Assembly (NCBI GenBank): GCA_034766995.1
Contig: CM068313.1
Coordinates: 1,050,001-1,114,000, forward strand
Direction of reading: 5' to 3'
Source: Acanthacorydalis orientalis
Lineage: Eukaryota; Arthropoda; Insecta; Megaloptera; Corydalidae
DNA: 64,000 bases
Shown here: positions 1 through 8,699 of the stretch, one piece after another
Layout: each line of letters opens with the position of its first letter
Position numbering within the stretch: position 1 is the first letter of the stretch
The notes under the pieces: model-generated
The model's database searches: none
What the model was told of the DNA's origin: nothing
What the model saw: only the letters and a program-made list of their open reading frames with translations
Made by a program: the position numbers and the translations under genes

Positions 1-321
1 AGAATATAAAGAAGATATATTTGTAATATTTCGAACAAAATTAATGTTAAGCATAGATTTTTCTTTCATTTAGCAAGTTAACTGTACTTTTTAATAGAAA
101 AAACCGAATCTTTTGCAATATTAAATGCAGAATAAAAATACATCAGAATTTTTTTCGGGAATACATTGGGAACATTAGGAATAATACAATTTGGCGCCAT
201 TCGGGAGTGGGTCGAGTCAGAACACTCAGAATGGTGGTTAAAGATTGACGGTTGCCGTCACAATCCAGGGTACTCTTAGGCCAAACCCCAAATAACGACT
301 GAACCAAGAGAAACTATACAA
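1..321. other. AT-rich sequence, no gene recognised
   Basis: I see no coding region or repeat that I can name in this left edge. The last ~100 bases are less AT-rich and may already belong to the mobile-element relic that follows. Confidence 0.4.
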
Positions 322-656
322 GTGGCAGATCCTTCTCCGGGCTCCTGGTGCGACTTTTCACAGGCACGGGAGACTAAGCTACCACGAACACGTAGAACGG
401 GAAGTGTAGATGGTGCGGGGGAGGGGGGGGTCAACGAGGTCCCCATTCACATGTTCGCGGAATGTCCGGCATGGGTCAATTTGAGTGGACGATGGTTTGG
501 GAAGTTTCTCCTCGCTGCGGCCGAACTAGGGTCTATAAACTCGGGCAGGATGATGGGCTTCTGGAAGGAAGCGAGACTTCCAGAGTAGTTCTGCTCAAGC
601 CGAGGGAACGCATAATGGACGTCGAGTATAAGTGCCGGGAGGCAAGGTAGTTTCCT
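322..656 (+). pseudogene. Possible R1-type non-LTR retrotransposon 3' end, broken
   Basis: Seen: a C-x2-C (CRWC, near 410-422) is followed by a G-run and then, in another frame, by HMFAECPAW (near 448-475), i.e. H-x4-C. Known: a C-x2-C...H-x4-C zinc knuckle ending in CPAW or CPRW closes the reverse-transcriptase protein of many R1/jockey-like LINEs. The frame change falls in the run of G residues at about 420-430, so the copy would be broken. The open stretch continues to a stop at 586-588 in one frame and 648-650 in another. No reverse-transcriptase core is visible upstream. The match rests on one short motif, so this stays tentative. Confidence 0.35.
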
Positions 657-1542
657 CCCCCCTCAAACATAATCTATCTATCTAGGAACAATACACGCAT
701 GAGACGCAATGACGGTTATAAGATTTTTGTAAAATCTTTTTCTTTTCCGCCATTAAATATCCTTCTACTCTTTTTCGCGCGACGAATATTTTCTTACTTA
801 TTGCGAGAAGCTGTCAAAAAAGTTTTTTTGCTTTTTTCTCCTTTTCCGTTCGTCTGACGTTAAAGATACCCATGAGCAAAGTTGTAGAGTATGAAAATAT
901 CTGCAACTTTCACGTTAAACTTTTTTTCTACGATAAATGTTCTCTGTGACTAAACGGTTCGGTTTTATCTCTTCCTCGTTGTTTATTTACATTTTTTTTA
1001 CACTGTTTACGTTCCGATTCGATATCGTTCGGCTCGACTTGAAAAGATACCTGTTTTTTTGTTTTTTTGCACTGTGTGCAAAAAACAACAACAAACAAAC
1101 CGTTTCCATACATCACAACCGGCAGGACATTGACGTCGACGCGCGACCTCGTACCGTCGCCGAACAGACACGAGCAGAAAACGACGCACGTACCGAATCT
1201 CGAGATCGGTATCGACGCTAATCGTATCGCTCGACACCGCGATAAGATAGTCGACGGATCATTGCTAATCAGGTGCGATCGACACGAGTCCGACGCGCGA
1301 ACAAAGGGATCGGAGCGCTCGTCGGCAAGTCGAGTGTTTGCGTACGTGCGCTATCGGCTCGTATCGTCCGTCGCTATCGGATCGGTGTCATTAGCACCGG
1401 TCGAATGTTTTCGAAAAAGTCAGATCCGAATCGGACGATTGGCGAGGAACGTGCGGGTTCTCCGGTTCGATAAAAACGCGAATCGACGACCGGAGACCAG
1501 CACGAGCGATCCATATCGAAATAACCACGAATACTGTGCAAC
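657..1542. other. No gene recognised; CpG-rich part near 1100-1500
   Basis: The first half is AT-rich with homopolymer runs. From about 1100 to 1500 there are many CG dinucleotides and overlapping short open frames on both strands. None gives a recognisable protein, and no splice pattern stands out. Confidence 0.4.
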
Positions 1543-1633
1543 ATATATATATATATATATATAAATATATCAAAATCAAGAATAAATTTATTGTGATGAT
1601 TTTGCACGTTATAACGCCGTATAAAAAAAATAT

Positions 1634-1667
<34 letters not shown>

Positions 1668-1716
1668 CAAAATCAAAAATAATTTTATTGTGATGATTTT
1701 GCACGCTACAACGCTG

Positions 1717-1795
<79 letters not shown>
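1543..1795. repeat. Three (TA)n tracts with duplicated spacers
   Basis: Pure TA runs occur at about 1543-1563, 1640-1667 and 1720-1795. The spacers between them are near copies of each other: both contain ATTGTGATGATTTTGCACG followed by an AACGC-GTATA stretch. The block is therefore a duplicated TA-plus-spacer unit of about 100 bp. Confidence 0.85.
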
Positions 1796-1798
<3 letters not shown>

Positions 1799-1897
1799 CG
1801 TTTTCATAATCAAAAGGAAACTAACACTCGAAACGAACCCACGCACTGTGATTGACTGTCGAGTTTGGGTTCATCGTTGCGATCAGGAATCTTAAAT

Positions 1898-2116
1898 AGG
1901 ATCTATATAAAGGATCATGAGCACATGTGTAGGCGGCGGCGAGCCGGCTTTAAGTGTATGACGTGCCAGGTTCGAGTCTCGTTCGATTCATGCAGTTTTT
2001 TTTTCTTCACTGAATTATTATTTAATGCATTTTATTATAAAAAAATGTTCAAATAAAGATGAAATAGCATTCTCTCGCACTTTCCAGGATCGATATAAAG
2101 GGTCACGAGCGCATGT
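1898..2116 (+). mobile_element. Candidate tRNA-derived SINE with 31-bp flanking repeats
   Basis: A polymerase III B-box-like sequence, GGTTCGAGTCT, lies at 1969-1979, and a weak A-box-like GC-rich segment at 1931-1947. The unit is bounded by two 31-bp direct repeats (1898-1928 and 2086-2116) that differ at four positions. The body ends in AT-rich sequence with AATAAAG. Known: SINEs carry a tRNA-like head and are flanked by target-site duplications. Thirty-one bases is long for a duplication, so a local tandem duplication is the alternative. The same arrangement exists in the right arm, so insertion came before the arm duplication. Confidence 0.5.
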
Positions 2117-2214
2117 ATCACCGATCGAAAACTTTCCGACCGCCCAGCGTACTCGATTCTTTAAATATATTGAATCAACATACGGCGAAAACAAATCAAT
2201 TAATTAAAAAACAA

Positions 2215-2500
2215 TATATTTATTTTATTTACGATCGCTGTAAATAATATAAACAATCGAAACGATTTCCTCATTAATTACTAGGATCGAGTTTATGTTC
2301 TTTTGTTGTTACGGTCGAAACGAATGAACGCTATTGTCAGTCGTGTGTCATTGAACGTTGTTGATTTTTAATAAAGACGGCCGTGCGATAACGTATCTAG
2401 ATGTGACGGTGTTTCAGGTACACACAGTCGACTCGATCTCTTTTAATCCGATCGTTTCGAATTAGCATTCGTGCCGAGCACACTAGATTTCAAGTACGGT
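2215..2500 (-). repeat. Interspersed repeat family X, copy 1 (inside left arm)
   Basis: Reading on the minus strand, this copy shows the family order. It has a CTAGTGTGCT start and an AAACACCGTCACATCTAGAT block. Next come CGGCCGTCTTTATTAAAAAT and GTTTCGACCGTAA, and the unit ends at GATTGTTTATATTATTTACA. The other copies are at about 4905, 5815, 7450 and 33590. Neither a coding region nor clear terminal repeats are visible. Confidence 0.7.
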
Positions 2501-2680
2501 TTTTGTTCAGAAGGCGGTTTATTGAATCAGTAATAAGTTTTAATACTTTCTGGCGATTTTCTTATATCGCATTCCTGCTGATGCTCCATGACTTGACTTT
2601 CGTAGAAGACTGAAAACAAATTGAATCGAATCAGACAAAAGGTCCACATTAAGAGATATGAATTATGTTCAGCGTTTTTT

Positions 2681-3030
2681 TCTCGACCGTTTTTAGTTTT
2701 GAACCGGTAACGACTCGTCCTCTGGAATCTTACTACTCTAAATATAAGAAAATGCGTGTCTGGAAATGCAGAAGAAATCGAATATCGTGATGACAAAGGA
2801 GAGTGGAAACAGGCGATCGAGGAAGAGCTCGACCGCGCTGGAAAAGAATAAAACGCGGACACTCGCGGAACTATCAGAAGGAAAAACGTTTCTAAACAGC
2901 GAGTGGATCTTTAAAGTCGAGAGAGACGAAGAGGGGAACATAGAAACCAATAAGATAAACATTTTTCTATTCGGCGGTTTTTTCACGACCGTTCTTAGTT
3001 TCGAGCCGGTAACGTCTCGTCCTCTGGAAT
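2681..3030 (+). repeat. 48-bp direct repeats flanking a copia fragment
   Basis: A 48-bp sequence containing GGTAACGACTCGTCCTCTGG at 2681-2728 recurs at 2983-3030 with a few substitutions. The two copies bracket about 254 bp that hold the copia fragment. A third related copy in inverse orientation lies near 5580-5635. The flanks could be a target duplication or the remains of a longer repeat that recombined. Confidence 0.7.
2766..2968 (+). pseudogene. Ty1/copia polyprotein fragment at the start of the RT region
   Basis: In one frame the sequence reads EWKQAIEEELD (near 2803-2835). After a frame change near 2840 it reads LEKNKTRTLAELSEGK (near 2840-2888) and SEWIFKVERDEEGNIE (near 2899-2946). 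Known: copia polyproteins carry W-x-x-A-(M/I)-x-x-E-(x)2-(S/A)-L, then KN-x-T-W-x-L-V, then G-x-K-W-(V/I)-(F/Y)-K-x-K-x-x-x-x-G just before the catalytic reverse-transcriptase motifs. The fragment is about 65 codons with one frameshift, and the catalytic part is absent. It is a dead relic held between 48-bp direct repeats. Confidence 0.8.
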
Positions 3031-4430
3031 TTTCTCGTATCTTGTCGTTCCTGAGGACAATTCCCTTTAATAAACATACACCTTATATATTTTTTTCCAA
3101 AATTTTTGTGTTTTCTTTGTCGGGTCGGGTACTTCTGGGACCGCCCTCGTATTTTATATATTTTATAATAATTCTTGAGTTCTATTAACACAAATTATAC
3201 ATCGTCAACGTTTCACCCGTTCCTTAATATAACACGACTGTTCCATCGAAGCTGTACGGTTTCGACAAACGATTTGCAAACGCATTAGCACGAAGGCATT
3301 GTTCGCTCATAGAACGTACAATCGACCGTTTATGTGTCGAAGTAATGTCATTTCAATTATCGTCCGAACGCCGAAACTAATCTTTACACATTTCTGTACA
3401 CACACAAACATAACATCTATACGTACGGTTTACCTGCGAGAATTAGTGATGTTTAGAATGTGTCGTCGCTGGCCGTTCCGTAATCCAATTCCAAGTAAAC
3501 CGGCACAGACGATGAGAACGCAGGTACGGATGCTGGTCCGTACCGAGATTCGGTTCGCATTATTTCAGTGGACGAGAGGTCGGTCTGTCGAAGCGGTCCG
3601 TAACGGGAATCCGTCGAATGGTTTATTATAACAACGGCACGGGCATGCGAGACGAACGCCCGATCTGTTTTATCGCACGCTTCTCGGAAACTGTGGTCAC
3701 TTCAATACAATCAGAGATATTCGATCGATTTGTGCACAGATTTCGAATGATGTTACGATTTCAATCACAATCGAATGGACCAGTGCTCTCCCAACGTTTT
3801 TCGATTGGTGACACGTTTGAAAACTAGTCAAGAAATTGTTAGGATGAAAATTTTTGTTTTTTCATGAAATTCGAAATATTCGTCCAAAATCTCAAGTCAG
3901 GACTCGCTTTATCACTTTCTCTCTTAATCGAAGATTAAGAGAGAAAGTGAGATGGAGATACGACATCTCGTTGAAAGTCAGGTCTCGCTTCCTCTCTTAA
4001 TCGGACAATGCACGTGTCCAACGCTACCTTCGTTCAAGGTTTTCGCGATAAACACACTCGTATGAAAAAAAGATATTAGCAAAAATTGTAACCGTCGACA
4101 TTACATCATGCGTGTTAATGTCTCTATAAGAGAAACAACGATCATCGAACACAAGTATCCCGGTTTTTTGAAAATTTTTCCCGGAACGCAAGTAGAGACA
4201 CTAATAAAAATCACCAAAACATGACACACAAGCCACACATACAAAGCGGATAAATACCAAATTTGGTAAGGGCACCGCACCAACTTCATGAAACATAAGG
4301 CCAAACCCGGCCCCTTTATAACTTTAGAACCAATAAAATTCATTTTTATTTTATTTTATTTTTATTTTATTTATTTATACGAACACAAGTAAAGGAGCAG
4401 CACACACGGTGAAAATATGAAACGAATCGA
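3031..4430. other. No gene recognised; hairpin at 3913-3949
   Basis: The short open frames here (for example 3299-3631 and 3618-3827) have no motif I recognise. The segment at 3050-3090 continues the similarity to the inverted right arm near 5530-5590. The segment 4190-4340 contains GGCACCGCACCAACTTCATG and resembles a sequence near 55760, which suggests a shared mobile-element 3' tail. Confidence 0.4.
3913..3949. repeat. Perfect 17-bp hairpin with GAA loop
   Basis: CACTTTCTCTCTTAATC at 3913-3929 is exactly complementary to 3933-3949 across a 3-base GAA loop. A partial copy, CGCTTCCTCTCTTAATCG, lies at about 3986-4003, so the hairpin arms were probably built from a local repeat. Confidence 0.85.
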
Positions 4431-4499
4431 AACAAACGCCGGACGGTAGTTTTTAAACTCAGATGCTAAGCTCACTAGAGACCGTATTGAATCGAAATT

Positions 4500-4910
4500 A
4501 TTCCAAACTAAATTGTAAATGTGTACAGACGTTCGAAGAGGTCGACTAGCTACGGGATCGCCTCTCGCCGGTGTGGTACAAGAAACATTCATCCAAAATC
4601 TCGAACAAACAGTAATTAACGGACTGAAAATTAAATTCAAACCAATAAAATAGTATCGATACGCGGACGACACCGTCTGCGTTATAAACGGATATTTTAT
4701 TATACACGAAATATTAAAACGGATATAAATCCCGTTCAACATACAATAAAATTTACGACAGAAGAAAAAAACACGGTTCTGTCAATTTCCACCATTAAAA
4801 AAAAAAATAAAAAAATATAAACAAACTGCGAAATCTTCAGGAAAATCAATTACACTGATACAGTAATTGACAACATATTCACACCGAAAGGCATGAGACT
4901 GTATTAAAAA
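4500..4910 (+). pseudogene. Penelope-like element reverse transcriptase relic
   Basis: One frame reads GRLATGSPLAGVV (near 4540-4580), then FIQNLEQTVINGLK, an in-frame stop near 4650, then YRYADDTVCVI (near 4653-4685). After a frame change it reads HTIKFTTEEKN (near 4745-4775), and later FRKINYTDTVIDN (near 4833-4872). Known: Penelope-like elements have DGVAMGSPLSP, a Y-(V/A)-DD catalytic box, an HP-x-I-x-FT-x-E segment and a later R-K-(P/x)-T-x-T-D. The order and spacing match that family rather than LINEs. Stops and frameshifts show it is inactive. The GIY-YIG endonuclease part is not visible. Confidence 0.75.
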
Positions 4911-5195
4911 AAAACGAGTGGGCTGCGAGTATCTGGAACACTGTCTCAGATCTAGATATGTTGCATCCCACAGCCGTCTCCATTAAAAATCAACAGTTTT
5001 CAGCGACGACCGACAACAGCGTTCATCCGTTTCGACCGTAAGAACAAAAGAATTGTCAACTCGATTGTTGTCATTACAGTAACGAATGAAGAAATCATCT
5101 CGTTTCGATTGTTTATATTATTTACAATGATTTTGAATAAAATTAATATATTGTTTTTTTTTTACATTTGTTTTTATTGCACGTAGGTTCAACAT
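4905..5195 (+). repeat. Interspersed repeat family X, copy 2
   Basis: It shows the ordered landmarks GGAACACTGTCTCAGATCTA, CACAGCCGTCTCCATTAAAA, GTTTCGACCGTAAGAACAAA and GATTGTTTATATTATTTACA. It directly follows the Penelope relic, so it might be that element's 3' tail. The copies elsewhere do not show Penelope coding sequence next to them. Confidence 0.65.
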
Positions 5196-5814
5196 TTTTA
5201 AAGAATCAAGTACGCTCGGCGGTATCCGATACGGTGCGGTGCGTTCGTTCGTTTTTTTCCGTCGGTATAATGAATATATGTTCATTGAATAAACAGTTCG
5301 TATCTGTGATCTATTCATTCGTTTCCGATAGAGATGTCGATCGATATAACGTCGAAAAAAAGACGGAACAACTACCGGCCAACTAGATGCAGGCAGACAG
5401 CGATAACCATTCGATAAATAGTGAGAACGCGATGAGCGATATTGTCATAGAACGCTAAAAAATATGTCTACGTTTCCGGGAAATCTTCCTGAACATGCCG
5501 AGATTAATACCGAGACGAACAAATAGACAAGATGTCTGTTTGTTAAAGGGAATTGTCGTCAGGAACAAAAAGGAAACGAGAATATTCGAGAGGACGAGTC
5601 GTTACCGGCTCGAAACTAAAAACGGTCGAGAAAAAAACTGAACATAATCTATATCTCTTAATGTGGACCTTTTGTCTGATTCGATTCAATTTGCTTTCAG
5701 TCTTCTACGAAAGTCAAGTCATGGAACATCAGCAGGAATGCGATATAAGAAAATCGCCAGAAAGTATTAAAACTTATTACTGATTCAATAAACTGCCTTC
5801 TAAACAAAAACCGT

Positions 5815-6120
5815 ACTTGAAATCTAGTGTGCTCGGCACGAATGCTAATTCGAAGAGATCGGATTAAAAGAGATCGAGTCGGCTGTGTGTACCTGAAACA
5901 CCGTCACATCTAGATACGTTATCGCACGGCCGTCTTTATTAAAAATCAACAACGTTCAATGACACACGACTGACAATAGCGCTCATTCGTTTCGACCGTA
6001 ATAACAAAAGAACATAAACTCGATCCTGGTAATTAATGAGGAAATCGTTTCGTTCCGATTGTTTATATTATTTACAGCGATCGTAAATAAAATAAATATA
6101 TTGTTTTTTAATTAATTCAT
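5815..6120 (+). repeat. Interspersed repeat family X, copy 3 (inside right arm)
   Basis: Mirror counterpart of copy 1. It runs from TCTAGTGTGCTCGGCACGAA through CGGCCGTCTTTATTAAAAAT to the TTTATATTATTTACAGCGAT end and an AAATAAAATAAATATATTG tail. Confidence 0.75.
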
Positions 6121-6199
6121 CTGTTTTCGCCGTATGTTGATTCAATATATTTAAAGAATCGAGTACGCTGGGCGGCCGGAAAGTTTTCGATCGGTGATA

Positions 6200-6416
6200 C
6201 ATGCGCTCGTGACACTTTATATCGATCCTGAAAAGTGCAAGAGAATGCTATTTCATCATTATTTGAACATTTTTTACAATAAAATGCATTAAATAATAAT
6301 TCAGAGAAGAAAAAAAACTGCATGAATCGAACGAGACTCGAACCTGGCACGTCATACACTTAAAGCCGGCTCGCCACCGCCTACACATGTGCTCATGACC
6401 CTTTATATCGATCCTA
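6200..6416 (-). mobile_element. Candidate tRNA-derived SINE, right-arm copy
   Basis: Inverse copy of the unit at 1898-2116. The B-box-like sequence reads AGACTCGAACC on the plus strand near 6344-6354, and the flanking 31-bp repeats lie at about 6202-6232 and 6384-6414. Confidence 0.5.
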
Positions 6417-6579
6417 TTTAAGATTCCTGATCTCGACGATGAACCCATATACTCGACAGTCAATCACAGTGCGTGGGTTCGTTTCGAGTGTTATTTTCCT
6501 TTTGATTATTAAAACGTTTAGTGGTTAAGCGGACTGTGGTCGTCCATATTTATTTAACAGCTCTATGAATATTTAAGAT

Positions 6580-6587
6580 CGATATAT

Positions 6588-6669
<82 letters not shown>

Positions 6670-6722
6670 GTATATTTATATATGTATTTTTATATATATA
6701 TTTATTTTTATATATGTATATG

Positions 6723-6767
<45 letters not shown>

Positions 6768-6775
6768 TATTATAT
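6580..6775. repeat. Compound (TA)n/(TATG)n microsatellite
   Basis: About 195 bp of TA repeats interrupted by TATG and TATT units. The open frames rich in I and Y here are by-products of the repeat. Confidence 0.95.
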
Positions 6776-6901
6776 AAAAAAACACTGGACATGATAATCT
6801 TTTTAACAGCTCTTTGAGCGACTCATTTAGCTACCGAGCTTGTAGGGTCAGTCATCTCGCCGCAGGCGCGCTCGTCCTTCCGAAAATCTAATATTGTTGT
6901 G

Positions 6902-7035
6902 TGTTACAAATCGTTACTGAATAATAACGATTTGTAACAATGTCGATACGGTTGTCGTCTGTCATCCTGGAGAGTAAAAACGCGAAATAACTGTTCATGT
7001 GAACAGTTACGTGTCCTACCGTGTACGGTACACAT
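6902..7035. repeat. Cluster of three short hairpins
   Basis: TGTTACAAATCGTTA (6902-6916) pairs perfectly with 6925-6939 across an 8-base loop. TAACTGTTCA (6988-6997) pairs with 7000-7009 across 2 bases. TACCGT-GT-ACGGTA lies at about 7018-7031. Three inverted repeats within 135 bp are unusual. They could be a miniature mobile element end or a structured RNA. Confidence 0.7.
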
Positions 7036-7048
7036 AGGCACGCACACG

Positions 7049-7083
7049 AGCACTTACACACACACACACACACACGCACGGGC
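7049..7083. repeat. (CA)n microsatellite
   Basis: A short run of CA units with minor interruptions. Confidence 0.8.
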
Positions 7084-7449
7084 GGACACAAATATACATT
7101 TTTTTCGAGGTCACGGAATAAACGATGTTTCGTATTATAGAATTCAAACACTTTTAATTCAGTGGATGCGAATCGCGGCGGGCCGCGGTTGAAGAACAGG
7201 TGGAGAACGCGCGAGCAGCTGTCAAACAGAACGACTGATTTGTCGCCCTGTCCGAGTCCGATTTAGAACTATATAAATGACTTTAATTAACGTGAAATTA
7301 TAACAGAGACCAGAAAATGCGTGTGTATTTTGTACAGAGTAGTTGGCTTGTTTTTCTTTTTTATAAACATGTATCCATGGCAACCAGGACGGCGGCGCCA
7401 CAAAGAATTAACATACACAATAACTAAATTGTTAACATTTCAACAAAAC

Positions 7450-7800
7450 AAACACCGGGCTTGAGATCTAGTGTGCTTGTTACGTACACGAATTTGAATC
7501 GTTTGCGTCAAAAAAAGAGAGACCGAGCAGGCTCTGGGTAGCTGAAACGCAGTCGCATCTGGATTATCCCGTAGCCGTCTTTATTGAAAAGCAACGGTGC
7601 ACTGTGACAACTGACAATGGCGTTCGTCTGTTTCGGCCGCGATAACAGAACAATACAAACTGGAAAATTGCAATTACAGTAACAAATGATGACATCGGTT
7701 CGTTTCGATTGTTTATATAATTTACGACCATTGTAAATAAGACAAAAACATCGTTTTATATTTGTTTTTATTATAAGCGCGTTGAACATGTTTAAATAAT
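7450..7800 (+). repeat. Interspersed repeat family X, copy 4
   Basis: Diverged copy with GATCTAGTGTGCTTG at the start, AAACGCAGTCGCATCTGGAT, GTAGCCGTCTTTATTGAAAA, GTTTCGATTGTTTATATAAT and a TTATATTTGTTTTTATTA end. It shares with copies 2 and 5 a final TTTGTTTTTATT stretch. Confidence 0.65.
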
Positions 7801-8306
7801 CAAGCACGCGGCCGGTCGGGTAGGATCCTACCGGTGCTCATAGCTTATGAACCGGCTGAGATGTCGGAATGAAACGAAAGAAGAAAGATAGCTCGGTTCA
7901 CAAGCGTTCAACTGTTTTTTTTTTTTCAGAAACGTAAAAGTTAAATGTAAAGGAAATGTAATGTTGAGTGGATATATTTTAAGAGTTTGTCTGAATTTTT
8001 CCGTTAAGTATCGGCGTCTGAAACCATCCTATGTAGTAGGTCTAAATGTTTCCAGATACCGCTCGTGTACATGGATTTACGGATCAGTATCTGTATCGTT
8101 CTCTTGAAACAGAAACACAAAGAAGTTTCAATGCCTTCTTTATAGTCTATTAATTGAAACAGTAAACTAACATATTGTACATAAGTGTCGATAAGATTTC
8201 AGCCTCTAACATTGCTAAGTTATTTAGCCTTGCGAATAAATACAAAAACAATTATTTACATGCGATAAAGTATACAGATAGATATCATGCGTTTTTACAA
8301 ACATAT

Positions 8307-8308
<2 letters not shown>

Positions 8309-8362
<54 letters not shown>

Positions 8363-8470
8363 TATATATATATGTATATATGTATATATGTATATATGTA
8401 TATATGTATATATGCATATATGTATATATGCATATATATATATATGCATATATGTATATATATATATATA
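8309..8470. repeat. (TA)n/(TATG)n microsatellite
   Basis: About 70 bp of pure TA followed by about 90 bp of TATG/CATA-type units. Confidence 0.95.
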
Positions 8471-8699
8471 AGGTCTGATCAAAAAATCGAGATAGTTTTG
8501 TTTTATTTCAGCGAGCAATGTACATGCGTGGGAAGATCTAAGAATCACCGACCTGATTACGTTTAAACTTGATTCACTGAATTAATTAAAATGCAAAAAT
8601 GGAAAAATGTGATTTTCATTACGGAAAAAAATAAACCGATGAAAACGAAAAAGATTTTTTTTAAAAAAAATTGTAATATGTGATTTTACAATTTTTTTG

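Larger units (their letters stand above)
1797..2732 (+). repeat. Left arm of a large inverted repeat
   Basis: This ~0.93-kb segment reappears in reverse complement at about 5585-6521. Landmarks match in order. They include the ACTCGAAACGAACCCACGCA stretch near 1828, the tRNA-like segment near 1930-2005, the CATACGGCGAAAAC stretch near 2180, the CTAGATGTGACGGTGTTTCAGG stretch near 2396 (shown only as a landmark), and a degraded open frame near 2527-2720. Differences are scattered point changes, so the arms are old but clearly homologous. It could be the terminal inverted repeat of a non-autonomous element or a head-to-head duplication. Confidence 0.85.
5585..6521 (-). repeat. Right arm of the large inverted repeat
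   Basis: Reverse-complement counterpart of 1797-2732, with the same internal order including the tRNA-like SINE and family X. The open frame at 5553-5783 is the mirror copy of the one at 2527-2720 and has no recognised product. The arms enclose about 2.85 kb. Confidence 0.85.

Noticed and set aside
1931..2005. Functional tRNA gene
   Set aside because: A B-box-like sequence is present, but no acceptor or anticodon stem can be folded. It fits a SINE head better, and the unit is repeated.
8175..8566. Isoleucine/tyrosine-rich small proteins over TA tracts
   Set aside because: They are translations of (TA)n and (TATG)n microsatellites. The same applies at 6.6, 21.4-22.2, 28.3, 31.9, 38.4 and 63.2 kb.
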